Counted from the first letter of the stretch, positions 39,373 through 48,234 are shown. The stretch is 64,000 bases of DNA from Candidatus Scalindua sp. SCAELEC01 (GCA_004282745.1 SHMT01000005.1:1-64000), one strand, 5' to 3'. Numbers and translations: made by a program. The notes: generated by a model not told the origin, from the letters alone.

Positions 39373-40512
39373 TCAACCTACCAGAATTTCCTGTACCCTG
39401 GAAACACCTTTACCCAGCTCCATCTTATAACCATTTTCATAGAGGATTTTCTCAACGGCTGAAATTGCCAGTACTATATCAAATTCGTTAACATAACCCA
39501 TATGTCCTATCCTGAAGATCTTCCCTTTTAGTTCATCTTGGCCACCCGTTATCGTTACACCGGTTTCATCCCTGAGTTTTTTAATACCGGCATCAATATT
39601 TACTCCTTCAGGAGCCTTGACAGATGTGAGGACATTACCCGAGGCGTCACCGGCAAAGAGTTCAAGTCCCAGGGCCTTAACGCCCTCTCTTGTTGCGTTG
39701 GCAAGTTTCGCGTGCCTTGACCAGACATTCTCAATACCCTCTTCCCGTATCATTGCTAAGGCCTTGCCTGCAGCCATAATGAGAGAGATTGCCGGTGTAT
39801 ATGCCGTTGTCCTATTGCTGAGGGCCTTCTGCATCTTCTTAAAATTCCAATAGTATTTTGGTAAATCAGACTTCTCAATCGCACCCCAAGCACTCTTCGC
39901 GACACAGACAAAGGCCAGTCCTGGAGGAAGCATACAACCCTTTTGAGATCCGGTAACCGCGATATCGATACCCCAGGCATCCATCATGAGTGGGTGAACG
40001 CCAATTCCAGATATCGCATCTACTACCAGTAATAAATTGTGGCCTTTGACAACTTTTGCTATAGCCTCAATGTTATGGACAACGCCGGTGGAAGTCTCGC
40101 TTAGTGTAGCGAATACGGCCTTTACCTCTTTTTCCCTTTGTATTGTGTCATTCAAAACGTCAGGATCTACAGCCTTTCCGTTTTCTACATCAACAGAAAC
40201 AACGGTTACACCAAAGGTCTCGCAAAGTTGCGCCCATCTTTCTCCAAACTTACCACCTCTTACAACAACCGCCTTGTCTCCCCGTGACAGGGAATTAACC
40301 ACACACGCCTCCATCCCGCCGGTACCGGAAGAGGCGAAGGTAAAAACCTCGCCATCGTTAGTTTGAAAGATATACTTTAAATCTTCCGATACATTTGCAA
40401 ATATGTCAGAAAATTCAGAGGTTCTATGGTGTATCATTGGACTCGCTTCTGCCAGAACAACATCTGGTGGAATCTGAGTGGGGCCCGGTGTGAACAAATA
40501 GGTTTTCTTCAT
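39373..40512 (-). CDS. Class V aminotransferase (serine/alanine-glyoxylate type)
   Basis: This is a PLP enzyme of 379 residues. It begins YLFTPGPTQIPPDVVLAEAS, with PMIHHRTSEF in the substrate region. GEVFTFASSGTGGMEA, VDAISGIGVHPLMMDAWGID and the PLP lysine motif VTGSQKGCMLPPGLAFV follow. Relatives interconvert glyoxylate with alanine or serine, or act as phosphoserine or 2-aminoethylphosphonate-type transaminases. The exact substrate cannot be read from sequence. It is transcribed alone, away from trpC. Confidence 0.88.
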   Translation of the reverse strand: MKKTYLFTPGPTQIPPDVVLAEASPMIHHRTSEFSDIFANVSEDLKYIFQTNDGEVFTFASSGTGGMEACVVNSLSRGDKAVVVRGGKFGERWAQLCETFGVTVVSVDVENGKAVDPDVLNDTIQREKEVKAVFATLSETSTGVVHNIEAIAKVVKGHNLLLVVDAISGIGVHPLMMDAWGIDIAVTGSQKGCMLPPGLAFVCVAKSAWGAIEKSDLPKYYWNFKKMQKALSNRTTAYTPAISLIMAAGKALAMIREEGIENVWSRHAKLANATREGVKALGLELFAGDASGNVLTSVKAPEGVNIDAGIKKLRDETGVTITGGQDELKGKIFRIGHMGYVNEFDIVLAISAVEKILYENGYKMELGKGVSRVQEILVG

Positions 40513-40684
40513 TTTTTACCCTTACCATGTATTAAAATTAAAATCTTGCCCAATTAAAATAATTCAGGACAAGATTCTAATATATTAAAAGAGTAGAATC
40601 AACCATATTTAAAACTTGAATACTTGATGGTTATGGGGGATAATTACTTCCCTCGTAAAAAAAACTATTTATAGGGATTGAGAA

Positions 40685-41461
40685 TTGATTTTAGACAAAA
40701 TATACACACATAAACTACAGGAAGTTTCAGAAAGCAAAGAACGTATACCGTTAAAAATCCTCAAGGAACGGTGTCAAAAATCATTAACCATGGGAAATTT
40801 TAGCAAGGCCTTAAAGAGGGATTATGGGATGAGGGTCATTGCGGAAGTTAAAAGGGCATCACCTTCTGCCGGTATAATTCGTAAAGACTTTGACCACATT
40901 GAAATTGCAACACAGTACGAATCTAGCGGTGCCGCTGCACTTTCAGTACTAACGGATAGAGAGTTTTTTAAGGGAGACTTGCGGTATCTTACAGAGGTGA
41001 AGGAGCGGGTAAATCTCCCCCTTCTCAGAAAGGACTTCCTTATCGATCCTTATCAGATATATGAGGCAAGGGTGGCAGGTGCTGACGCAATATTGCTCAT
41101 TGCAAGGCTGCTCACAGAGGAACAGATCAATTCATATCTCTCTCTTGCTCATGGTCTTGGTATGGAATGTCTGGTAGAGATACACAATAAGAAGGAGTTA
41201 GAAAAGGTCCTGGAAACGGGTACCGCTATTATTGGAATTAATAACAGAGACCTTGATACCTTTGAGACGAAGCTTGAGACCTCTCTTCAACTCCGTTCTC
41301 TTGTACCAAAAGGAAAGATTCTCGTGAGTGAAAGTGGCATAAAGAGTAGGTCCGATGTTGTGAGGCTTGAAGACGCAGGATTTGATGCCATATTAGTAGG
41401 AGAAACTCTTATGCGTAGTAACAATATTTTTTCAAAGATGAAAGAGTTGCTGGGCTCTTAG
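40685..41461 (+). CDS. trpC: Indole-3-glycerol-phosphate synthase
   Basis: TrpC closes the indole ring from carboxyphenylaminodeoxyribulose phosphate in tryptophan synthesis. The 258-residue TIM barrel has VIAEVKRASPSAGII, LSVLTDREFFKGDL, LLRKDFLIDPYQI, IIGINNRDL and ILVSESGIKSRSDV. TTG 40685 is used as start because the frame gives the normal N-terminus (ILDKIYTHKLQEV). It is a single gene here, with no other trp gene adjacent. Its TAG stop runs into a family C repeat. Confidence 0.95.
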   Translation: MILDKIYTHKLQEVSESKERIPLKILKERCQKSLTMGNFSKALKRDYGMRVIAEVKRASPSAGIIRKDFDHIEIATQYESSGAAALSVLTDREFFKGDLRYLTEVKERVNLPLLRKDFLIDPYQIYEARVAGADAILLIARLLTEEQINSYLSLAHGLGMECLVEIHNKKELEKVLETGTAIIGINNRDLDTFETKLETSLQLRSLVPKGKILVSESGIKSRSDVVRLEDAGFDAILVGETLMRSNNIFSKMKELLGS

Positions 41462-41695
41462 GGTCCAGGAAAAAATAACTTGTTGTTTTATAGCGCTCAG
41501 TTTTAGATCAGTTTGGTCGGTCTGATCGAGCAGGACCGCAGGCGTAGCCTGAGCTACAGCGAGGATACTGCGAGTGAAGAGCGGCCGAAGGTGGCCTGAA
41601 AATGAGATGCCCGCCCAGCCTATCAGCCATTCGCCAGCCCGACACTCTTTCTGGCGGGGACAGGAAAGAACGACAAGTTACTCTTTCCTGGATCC
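41461..41695. repeat. Repeat family C, long copy behind trpC
   Basis: GGGTCCAGGAAAAAATAACT (from 41461) and the right end ACAAGTTACTCTTTCCTGGA (41673-41692) are inverted repeats matching at 20 of 23 positions. The GC-rich interior has hairpins and the words CGCCAGCCCGACACTCTTTC and GCCCGCCCAGCC, which recur inverted at 55810-55945. The first base overlaps the trpC stop. No gene is seen in the 41462-41801 gap. Confidence 0.7.
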
Positions 41696-41801
41696 TTAGA
41701 TGTAGCGCTAACCGTCCTCTGCATGCGGGTGAGAGGAAATTGTCGGTAATACTTGATCGGGAGTTCTTGAGCCAACAGCTTGGATTCTGCGCTGGACTAC
41801 A

Positions 41802-43091
41802 TTATCTCTTTTTCTCATCATCATGGTGATAGATGATGCCGAATAAACTTTTAATGGTCTCAACATATTTATAACCACCACCATTCTTTGCCTTCTCTTT
41901 TCCCACTCTCGCAGGTTTGTGGAGAATCTTGTTTATGGTTCGTTGTACTGAATATACTATGTGTTCCCACTCTTCATGTGCAATATTATCGAGTTTTGGT
42001 CTGAGTCTTTGTAGCTCATCTTCACCAATCTTGTGAAAATGGTTTCTTAATTGTGCGATAGCAGGCCCAATCTTCAGTTCTTCAAACCACGCCATAAATT
42101 TTTCCACCTCTTTTTCGATAATGATCTGACATTGGTGCAACTCACTTTCTCTATCATCAATGTTTTTGTTTACGACCGTCTGGAGATCATCAACATTGTA
42201 GAGATACACATTGTCTATACGTGCTATTTCCGGATTAATGTCTCTGGGAACCGCAATGTCTATAAGTAGCATGGGGTTCCCTCTTCGTGCCTTGATTGCC
42301 TGCTTAATATGTTCTGTATGGATGACGTAATGAGGGGCAGACGTTGAGCTTATTATAATATCTGCCTGAGGGAGATACTCTTCAAGTGATTCATAATTTA
42401 TTGCTTTACCCTGGTACTCATCTGCAAGGGCTTGTGCTTTATCAAAACTTCGATTTGCAACAATTGCAGTCTTTGTCCCTTTTTCCACAAGGTGTTTTAG
42501 GACGAGCTCGCACATCTCTCCCGCACCAATGATAAAGACGGTCTTATCTGAGAAATCCTTGAATATCTTAATGGCAAATTCAACGGCCACTGTACTCACT
42601 GATACCTTGCCCTTGCTGATATTTGTACGGGTATGTATGTCCTTGGCAACGCTGAGGGCACGTTGGAAAAGTTGGTTAAGAATACTACCGGTCGCTTCCT
42701 CTGCCGTCGCTGTCATGTACGCCTCCTTAACCTGGGAAAGTATTTGCGATTCACCTACAACCAACGAATCAAGGCTGGAGGTGACAAAAAAGAGATGTTT
42801 AACCGCATTCAGGTTTTGATAATGATACATATGCTCGGCAAATTTCTCTTTGGGTAATCCATGAAAGGCTGAAAAGAAATCGAGTAATGACTCCTTGTTG
42901 AGACTATCGTCCGGTGATGCACCATAGACTTCAACTCGGTTACAGGTAGACAGTATGACTGCTTCCGATGAGGGAAAAGACTGGGTAAGGGAGGACAATG
43001 CTATTGGGATCGAAGATGCATTAAAGGCAAGTTTTTCCCTTATTTCTATGGGAGCGGATTTATGATTAAAGCCAATAGTATGTAAATTCAT
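41802..43091 (-). CDS. hemA: Glutamyl-tRNA reductase
   Basis: HemA reduces glutamyl-tRNA to glutamate semialdehyde, the first step of the C5 tetrapyrrole pathway. The 429-residue protein has GFNHKSAPIEIREKLAF, the nucleophilic Cys50 in ILSTCNRVEVYG, VGESQILSQVKEA, the NADPH motif VFIIGAGEMCELVLKHL and a C-terminal dimerisation helix region. It lies 29 bases behind the CcsA/HemX-like gene on the same strand, an arrangement seen in many bacteria, where HemX controls HemA level. Confidence 0.96.
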   Translation of the reverse strand: MNLHTIGFNHKSAPIEIREKLAFNASSIPIALSSLTQSFPSSEAVILSTCNRVEVYGASPDDSLNKESLLDFFSAFHGLPKEKFAEHMYHYQNLNAVKHLFFVTSSLDSLVVGESQILSQVKEAYMTATAEEATGSILNQLFQRALSVAKDIHTRTNISKGKVSVSTVAVEFAIKIFKDFSDKTVFIIGAGEMCELVLKHLVEKGTKTAIVANRSFDKAQALADEYQGKAINYESLEEYLPQADIIISSTSAPHYVIHTEHIKQAIKARRGNPMLLIDIAVPRDINPEIARIDNVYLYNVDDLQTVVNKNIDDRESELHQCQIIIEKEVEKFMAWFEELKIGPAIAQLRNHFHKIGEDELQRLRPKLDNIAHEEWEHIVYSVQRTINKILHKPARVGKEKAKNGGGYKYVETIKSLFGIIYHHDDEKKR

Positions 43092-43120
43092 TAATTTTTA
43101 TAAGAAAATTTGTTTAATAT

Positions 43121-44059
43121 TCAAAGTTCAATGTTAGCAAAATTAACATCTTTCACTGGTACATCCTTAACCGGCACCTCTTTTAAGGGGGTCTCTTTTA
43201 CCGGTAGTTCGTTTTTGAGAATAACGGAACTCTTGACGTAAGCATGCTTTGATCCCATAAAAAATGGACCGATGAAGGTGAAAACAACAACGAAAAATCC
43301 TATAACAGTAACGAGCGCTACCTTGGTCCCATGAAAAGATGCTCCTAATCTTAAATGTAAGAGCGCCGCATAAATGAGCCACGTAAGGGCGCCCAATAGC
43401 ACTTTCGGGTCCAGGTACCAGAGTTCACCGAGAATGTTGGATGTCTTTGCCCAGATAGTACCCGAGGCAAGACCTATCGTTAAAAGAGGAAAACCTAGCG
43501 TTATGGTCTTCCACATGAGAGCGTCTAAAGTTTCAAGGGACGGCAAACTCTCAAAAAGAGGTCCAAAAGCCTTTTTCTTCAGTTGTCGTTCTTGGGTAAG
43601 ATACATAATGCTGAGGATAAAGGAGACCGTGAAGGCCGAATAACCCAAAAAAATTGGGATTATGTGGGCGAATTGCCAGAATTTTTTTAACTCATAGGTG
43701 AGTGATAGTTTGTTTCCTACAAGCAGAACAGTCGCAATAGAAAATCCGGTAATCACAGGCATTAAAAAAGGTGTTAGAGATGGAAACCGGTACAAGTATT
43801 TGAGTGCTACAGAAATGAAAACAATGAGAAAGAGGTAAAATGTCGCCGATTCAAATAGGGTGGTTATGGGCAAATTACCGGATCTCAGGCTGGCGGTTAC
43901 CAAAAATGCTAAATGTAAGCATAAGCCTATTGATATAAGGTAGTTAACTACTGTTTTGCTAAACTTTTTCGGGTGAAAAATATTCCCTATTTCCCAAATC
44001 GAATCGAGGAAATAGAATAGTATTGTTGCTATGAAAATATATTGAACTGGATCGAGCAT
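43121..44059 (-). CDS. CcsA/HemX-like cytochrome assembly membrane protein
   Basis: The 312-residue protein has eight predicted membrane segments of the CcsA/CcmC/HemX type. The haem-handling region reads LGELWYLDPKVLLGALTWL, a weak form of the WGxxWxWDP motif in which several Trp are missing. HemX rather than a full cytochrome c synthase is therefore more likely. The C-terminal tail (residues about 285-312) has a short imperfect repeat, VKETP-LKEVP-VKDVP-VKDVN, of unknown role. It is upstream of hemA in the same operon. Confidence 0.82.
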   Translation of the reverse strand: MLDPVQYIFIATILFYFLDSIWEIGNIFHPKKFSKTVVNYLISIGLCLHLAFLVTASLRSGNLPITTLFESATFYLFLIVFISVALKYLYRFPSLTPFLMPVITGFSIATVLLVGNKLSLTYELKKFWQFAHIIPIFLGYSAFTVSFILSIMYLTQERQLKKKAFGPLFESLPSLETLDALMWKTITLGFPLLTIGLASGTIWAKTSNILGELWYLDPKVLLGALTWLIYAALLHLRLGASFHGTKVALVTVIGFFVVVFTFIGPFFMGSKHAYVKSSVILKNELPVKETPLKEVPVKDVPVKDVNFANIEL

Positions 44060-44574
44060 TATCCAAAGTTTTCTGTAATAAAAATGCCAAAATTAAAAGT
44101 GTAGTGTATTAAAAAATAGGGAATTAATCAAATAAAAAACACCCTTTCTTGACTTTGTTTTTTTGCTGACCAACACCTCCGCTTAGTAGCTCGTACGTAA
44201 AGATTTAAATTATGACCGCGTTTCAAAGGATGTTTCCGTAATAAGGTAATATAATTTCTTCTTGTTTACCTAATAGGCGCTTATTTGGTGTTGTTCAAAG
44301 GTGATCGTATCATTTTTTCCATATTCATATTGGTAAAAAAGGTGTCTTTTGTCTGTTTTTAGGAATTTTAGGTCTTATGGCGGACAGAGCAAGTTTTCCG
44401 AAAAAGCACTTGCTGTACTCAATGTAACTGGTATACTAATAGGTATCAGATACCCTGTTAGTTTGAGTGTGGCGAAAGAATCGTAAGGGGTGCTCCGCAA
44501 GCTGAGAGGGTGACTACGATGAAGTTTGAATGAATTTTAGTTTAATTTTTTTGACAATAGAAGGAGTGATAGTA
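44060..44574. other. 515-bp leader/intergenic region before nfu
   Basis: There is no convincing gene. Several small inverted repeats are present: AGCAAGT/ACTTGCT (about 44388-44416), GGTATCAGATACC (about 44440), and TCGTA/TACGA enclosing GGGGTGCTCCGCAAGCTGAG (about 44483-44520). The last resembles half of a TPP riboswitch, but the pyrophosphate-binding half is missing. The region may hold the promoter and a structured leader for nfu. It also holds the minus-strand promoter of the ccsA-like gene, which I cannot place. Confidence 0.4.
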
Positions 44575-44811
44575 ATGGCAGAAATGACAGAAATGAAAGA
44601 GAGAGTAGAAAAATCGTTGAATTCGATTAGGCCCGCTTTACAGGCTGATGGTGGAGATGTTGAGCTTGTTGATGTTGAAGATGGTATTGTAAAAGTAAGA
44701 TTAAAGGGAGCTTGTGGTACCTGTCCTAGCGCACTTATGACCCTTAAGCAAGGCATAGAGGTGAGGGTGAGAGAAGATATTCCGGAAATCGTATCCGTTG
44801 AATCTGTATGA
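44575..44811 (+). CDS. NifU C-terminal-domain protein (Nfu-type Fe-S carrier)
   Basis: The 78-residue protein is a stand-alone Nfu domain: RPALQADGGDVELVDVEDG, then GACGTCPSALMTLKQGIE with the CxxC pair that binds a 4Fe-4S cluster for transfer to target proteins. ATG 44575 is chosen because AGAAGGAG lies 9 bases upstream; an ATG at 44530 would add a hydrophobic, unconserved stretch. The size and lack of other domains fit the small Nfu/NifU-like carriers of anaerobes. No isc or suf gene is next to it. Confidence 0.92.
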   Translation: MAEMTEMKERVEKSLNSIRPALQADGGDVELVDVEDGIVKVRLKGACGTCPSALMTLKQGIEVRVREDIPEIVSVESV

Positions 44812-45293
44812 TTACTTTGGCTTTCTCCTTGCTGGTTATTGTAAATAAGTTTGAAGCTTGTGCCCCCATAAACCGGTAAAGAAAACAATGTTTGGACAAT
44901 GTAAAAGGATGTGGTAATTTGGCAGGGTACCGGGGCTTACCCTGTTACGGGACAGGTGGTACCATGTCGTCACGGTACGAAATTTGGTAAAAGTGAAGTT
45001 AGTGAGCGTTGTATTGGTGGATTGTGAGGTGGGCAGCAGGAGGGTTGCTGAGGGTTTTTTAAGTTTTGGGTGCCTGCCTCTCCTGCGGGAGGTATTGTGT
45101 AAAATCTATAGTAAGACGGATACCGCAGGTACTGCCCGTGCTCTGCTTTTAATACGCTGACCAGGTGTGGTAATCCGAATATCGTGCTGCTGGCACCCTG
45201 TGGAAAAACCGGGAAGTTGAGCTTGTAATATACTCATTCATGCAGTGCATACCTTCCCTTGTTTGTATCGGATCATGCGAATTCAGAGAGCGG
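44812..45293. other. 480-bp intergenic region without a clear gene
   Basis: Several inverted repeats are visible (for example CAGGGTA/TACCCTG near 44930 and CAGCA/TGCTG near 45030). A 44918-45164 plus-strand frame stays open, but its start, ribosome-binding site and composition are unconvincing. It does not match RNase P, tmRNA, SRP RNA or 6S RNA landmarks I know. Confidence 0.4.
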
Positions 45294-45539
45294 TTAAGCG
45301 ACATTTTTTGTTTCATTGTATGGGCACCCTTCGCAGTCAATGGTTATCCCTTGATTTTTCTTCTGTCGCAATCTGATCCGCATTTTTTCAATCGCCTCCT
45401 CTGTGGCGTTAACGTCTCTTTGCAGCATTAGTAACTCGCGCCTTATCTGTCGCGTCCTTTTAAGGCTAGGGCATTGAGACCTTGCAACTAATGCTGGGCA
45501 GCAACTTACTATCTTTTTTTTGTTTTTTGTCTTGTTCAC
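45294..45539 (-). CDS. Small cysteine-containing hypothetical protein
   Basis: The 81-residue frame starts at GTG 45539 with a good GAAAGGAAA ribosome-binding site 6 bases away. It encodes a basic N-terminus, a CCPALVARSQCPSLKR segment, a central charged helix (RRELLMLQRDVNATEEAIEK) and a C-terminal DCEGCPYNETK pair of cysteines. The two cysteine clusters flanking a coiled-coil-like helix suggest metal binding, possibly zinc, but I recognise no family. It is isolated, with a family A remnant upstream. Confidence 0.45.
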   Translation of the reverse strand: MNKTKNKKKIVSCCPALVARSQCPSLKRTRQIRRELLMLQRDVNATEEAIEKMRIRLRQKKNQGITIDCEGCPYNETKNVA

Positions 45540-45562
45540 GTATATTTTCCTTTCGCTATTAA

Positions 45563-45705
45563 CGTGGTTGAACGAAAATTACCCATATCGTGCTTCGCTC
45601 TAAAAATTTGCAACAAACAAGTACATGAGGGTGAAATCTCATGTACGTTCCAGTTGTAAATCCACCGTACACTTGTATCCGGGGAGTCTTCATTCAACCG
45701 CTGGG
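45563..45705. repeat. Repeat family A, diverged copy
   Basis: GTGGTTGAACGAAAATTACC and the right-end ATTCAACCGC keep the outer ends of family A, but the interior is different. It includes a perfect GTACATGAG/CTCATGTAC hairpin around GGTGAAAT. It lies between the small cysteine protein gene and rnc. Confidence 0.5.
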
Positions 45706-45727
45706 TTTGACAAACTCTATGAATATA

Positions 45728-46447
45728 TTACTGTTGATCTATATCGGACTCAAACAACTCTAATGTCTTTTTTGCGGCTACTTGTTCAGCATCCTTTTTA
45801 CAGTTTCCAAAACCTCTGCTGTGCTCAACACTACCGAGCACCGCAACTACTTCAAACGTCTTTTTGTGATCAGGTCCGGTCTGTTTGATAATTTTGTATT
45901 TGGGTGTAAAGCCATGCTGTTTTTGGCAATAATGTTGCAGGATAGATTTGTAATTCTTCTCATGTTGATTGTTACAAACAATCTCAACCTCATTTTCTAA
46001 ATTGTTAATGATAAAAGTGGTGACTTTTTCCAATCCACCATCAAGATATATTGCGGCAATGATCGCTTCCAGGACGTTTGCTATCAGGGACTTCGGGAGG
46101 ATGCTGGTAGACATCAACCCTTTGCCGACAGAAATGTACTGCGTTAAATTCAATTCAATACCCACCTTGGCAAGGGTCATGCGACTTACGACAACTGATT
46201 TTATTTTTGTTAGTTTTCCCTCAGAATAATCGGGAAATCTATTAAACAGGTACTCAGAAATCACCATCCCTAAAACAGCATCACCAAGGAACTCCAATCT
46301 CTCATTGCTGGGATTGTAATGCGTCTTGAAGGAGGTGTGTGTCAATGCATTTTCAAGCAGTCTGATATTTTCGAAAAAATAGCCTAATTGCTCCTGGCAC
46401 TCTGTTAACTTTCCGACGAGCCCTTTTTTATCCTTGATTACTGTCAT
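45728..46447 (-). CDS. rnc: Ribonuclease III
   Basis: RNase III cuts double-stranded RNA in rRNA and mRNA processing. From ATG 46447 it has 239 residues. The catalytic domain has NERLEFLGDAVLGMVISEYL and LANVLEAIIAAIYLDGG. The C-terminal double-stranded-RNA-binding domain includes QKQHGFTPKYKII and RGFGNCKKDAEQVAAKKTLE. A longer frame from 46516 would run into the upstream gene and lacks family similarity. The start lies 20 bases inside the end of the NYN gene, so the two are translationally coupled. Confidence 0.95.
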   Translation of the reverse strand: MTVIKDKKGLVGKLTECQEQLGYFFENIRLLENALTHTSFKTHYNPSNERLEFLGDAVLGMVISEYLFNRFPDYSEGKLTKIKSVVVSRMTLAKVGIELNLTQYISVGKGLMSTSILPKSLIANVLEAIIAAIYLDGGLEKVTTFIINNLENEVEIVCNNQHEKNYKSILQHYCQKQHGFTPKYKIIKQTGPDHKKTFEVVAVLGSVEHSRGFGNCKKDAEQVAAKKTLELFESDIDQQ

Positions 46448-46964
46448 TTTTAGCGAATTTTTTTTCCTTAAAGAGCATCGATTCTTCAATTGCAATATAT
46501 TTCGTAGAGGCTTCAATCAGTTCTATAGCAGTACTCCTTCGAAAAGAGACGACCTCAACACGGCATCCTTGTGCTTTTAACATCTCTACAAGAGGAACAA
46601 AATCCCCATCCCCCGAGACAAGGACAATGGTATCAAGTTTTGGTGCTATAGCAATAGAGTCAATGGCTATCCCCATATCCCAGTCTCCTTTGGCGGTACC
46701 ATCAGGCCTCAACCTTAACTCTTTGGTTTTTATTTCGTAACCTAAGCGTTCAAGGGCATCGGTGAAACTTGATTGGTCAACATCCGGTTTATGGACAGCA
46801 TACGCAATTGCCCGGATTAAATACCTATCGTCAACGATCTCTAGCAATAGCTTACTGTAATCGATCTTTGATTGGTGCAGTGATTTTGCCGAATAGAACA
46901 TGTTTTGCACATCAACAAATATACCTAATCGCTGCCTGAACCTCGCAGTTGTGTCACTTGTCAT
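46428..46964 (-). CDS. NYN-domain (LabA/DUF88) putative ribonuclease
   Basis: The 178-residue protein is a PIN-like NYN domain: GIFVDVQNMFYSAK carries the first acidic residue, KGDWDMGIAIDSIAIAP and IVLVSGDGDFVPLVEML the others. NYN proteins are presumed metal-dependent RNases. Overlap with rnc on the same transcript suggests a shared role in RNA processing or decay, which is inference. Transcription probably starts from the promoter at 46987-47014. Confidence 0.88.
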   Translation of the reverse strand: MTSDTTARFRQRLGIFVDVQNMFYSAKSLHQSKIDYSKLLLEIVDDRYLIRAIAYAVHKPDVDQSSFTDALERLGYEIKTKELRLRPDGTAKGDWDMGIAIDSIAIAPKLDTIVLVSGDGDFVPLVEMLKAQGCRVEVVSFRRSTAIELIEASTKYIAIEESMLFKEKKFAKNDSNQG

Positions 46965-46986
46965 GGATTTTACCTTTTATTGCACT

Positions 46987-47014
46987 ATTTTATCTTGTTT
47001 TTCTTAACAGTCAA
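46987..47014 (-). promoter_or_regulatory. Promoter for NYN-rnc
   Basis: On the minus strand TTGACT (47014-47009) and TAAAAT (46992-46987) are spaced by 16 bases. The -10 box ends 22 bases before the NYN ATG. Confidence 0.55.
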
Positions 47015-47059
47015 TCAAAAAGTCTCGGTTGTTAACTTGCTCTTTCAGCTGTTATTTTG

Positions 47060-47088
47060 TTGACAGTATGTTTTTGTTCTGTTATAGT
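47060..47088 (+). promoter_or_regulatory. Promoter for pheA-tpiA
   Basis: TTGACA (47060-47065) and TATAGT (47083-47088) with a 17-base spacer, about 75 bases before the pheA ATG. It is divergent from the NYN promoter. Confidence 0.65.
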
Positions 47089-47163
47089 TGGCGGCATTGT
47101 AAATATTCTATAACCCACTGAATTTGTATATGGTTATGTTGTTCTTGTAAGGGTGTATTTCGC

Positions 47164-48234
47164 ATGAATTTGGAAAAATTAAGAGGAAAAATCGATCTCT
47201 TGGATATGAAGATTGTAGAGCTTCTTAATGAAAGGGCATGCGTTGTTCAGGGAATTGGAGAAATTAAGAAAGTTACCAATGCTAAAGTGTATGCTCCTGA
47301 GAGAGAAAAGCAGGTGTATGATAAAGTGGTAGCAAACAATAAGGGCCCCTTAAGCGATAAATGCATCATGTCCATATATCGAGAGCTAATGGCGGGGTCA
47401 ATTGCCCTGGAAAAACCTTTAAAGGTGGCTTTTTTAGGTCCCGAGGGCACGTTTAGCTATTTTGCAGCTAAGGCAAAATTTGGCCATGCTGTTGAGTATG
47501 TATCATTAAATGGAATAGATGCCGTTTTTCAAGAGGTGGTGAAGAAACGGACCGACTATGGTGTCGTACCTGTAGAGAATTCCACTGAAGGGGGTATCAG
47601 GGAAACTTTAAGTCTATTTACTGACTGTGAGGTAAAGGTTTGTGCAGAGATTATCATGCCTATCCATCACAACTTGTTGGCCAATTGTACTATTGATAAG
47701 ATAGAAAAGATTTACTCAAAATCTCAAGTCTTTTCCCAATGCAAGTTATGGTTATCAAACAACTTTAAAAAAGTTGATCTCCTGGAGGTCGGAAGCACGA
47801 CCGAGGCCGTCGCAATTGCTGTCAAAGAGCCGAATTCTGCAGCCATTGCCCATTCGGAAGTGAACCAACTTTATGGAATTAACACTCTGCGGCAAAAAAT
47901 TGAGGACAGTCCGCATAATGTTACCAGGTTTTTTGTCTTGAGTTCCGAATTCCCTCCTTCAACAGGTCGAGACAAGACATCGGTTATGTGCTATATAAAA
48001 AATGAGATAGGCGCTCTCTATAAGATACTGGAACCTTTTCGGGCGAACAAAATAAATTTGACTGACATAGAACCCTTGCCCACGAAAAAGAAGGTCTGGG
48101 ATTATTGCTTTTATTTAGACTTTATGGGTCATGCAACGGATGAGAATGTTAAGAAGACGCTTGCGGAAGTGAATAAAAAATGTGTAGACCTTAAGATCAT
48201 TGGTTCTTTTCCAGAGGGGTATATTACAGAGTGA
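47164..48234 (+). CDS. pheA: Bifunctional chorismate mutase / prephenate dehydratase
   Basis: The P-protein converts chorismate to phenylpyruvate for phenylalanine synthesis. The 356-residue chain has an AroQ chorismate mutase domain (about 1-85, with LRGKIDLLDMKIVELLNERA). A prephenate dehydratase domain follows (about 90-265, with FLGPEGTFSYFAA, VPVENSTEGGIRETL and NVTRFFVLS). A C-terminal ACT regulatory domain (about 275-356, KNEIGALYKILEPF) probably mediates Phe feedback. tpiA begins inside its last codons, so the pair is co-translated. Confidence 0.96.
   Translation: MNLEKLRGKIDLLDMKIVELLNERACVVQGIGEIKKVTNAKVYAPEREKQVYDKVVANNKGPLSDKCIMSIYRELMAGSIALEKPLKVAFLGPEGTFSYFAAKAKFGHAVEYVSLNGIDAVFQEVVKKRTDYGVVPVENSTEGGIRETLSLFTDCEVKVCAEIIMPIHHNLLANCTIDKIEKIYSKSQVFSQCKLWLSNNFKKVDLLEVGSTTEAVAIAVKEPNSAAIAHSEVNQLYGINTLRQKIEDSPHNVTRFFVLSSEFPPSTGRDKTSVMCYIKNEIGALYKILEPFRANKINLTDIEPLPTKKKVWDYCFYLDFMGHATDENVKKTLAEVNKKCVDLKIIGSFPEGYITE

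Noticed and set aside
44483-44520. TPP-riboswitch-like half motif (GGGGTGCTCCGCAAGCTGAG)
   Set aside because: The P2 stem partner and the whole pyrophosphate-binding half (CTGATCTGG...) are missing. The downstream gene is an Fe-S carrier, not a thiamine gene. A TCGTA/TACGA stem suggests only a local leader hairpin.
44918-45164. Plus-strand frame of about 80 codons after nfu
   Set aside because: No ribosome-binding site, Val/Leu/Arg-rich composition and no recognisable domain; likely a chance open frame in GC-rich DNA.
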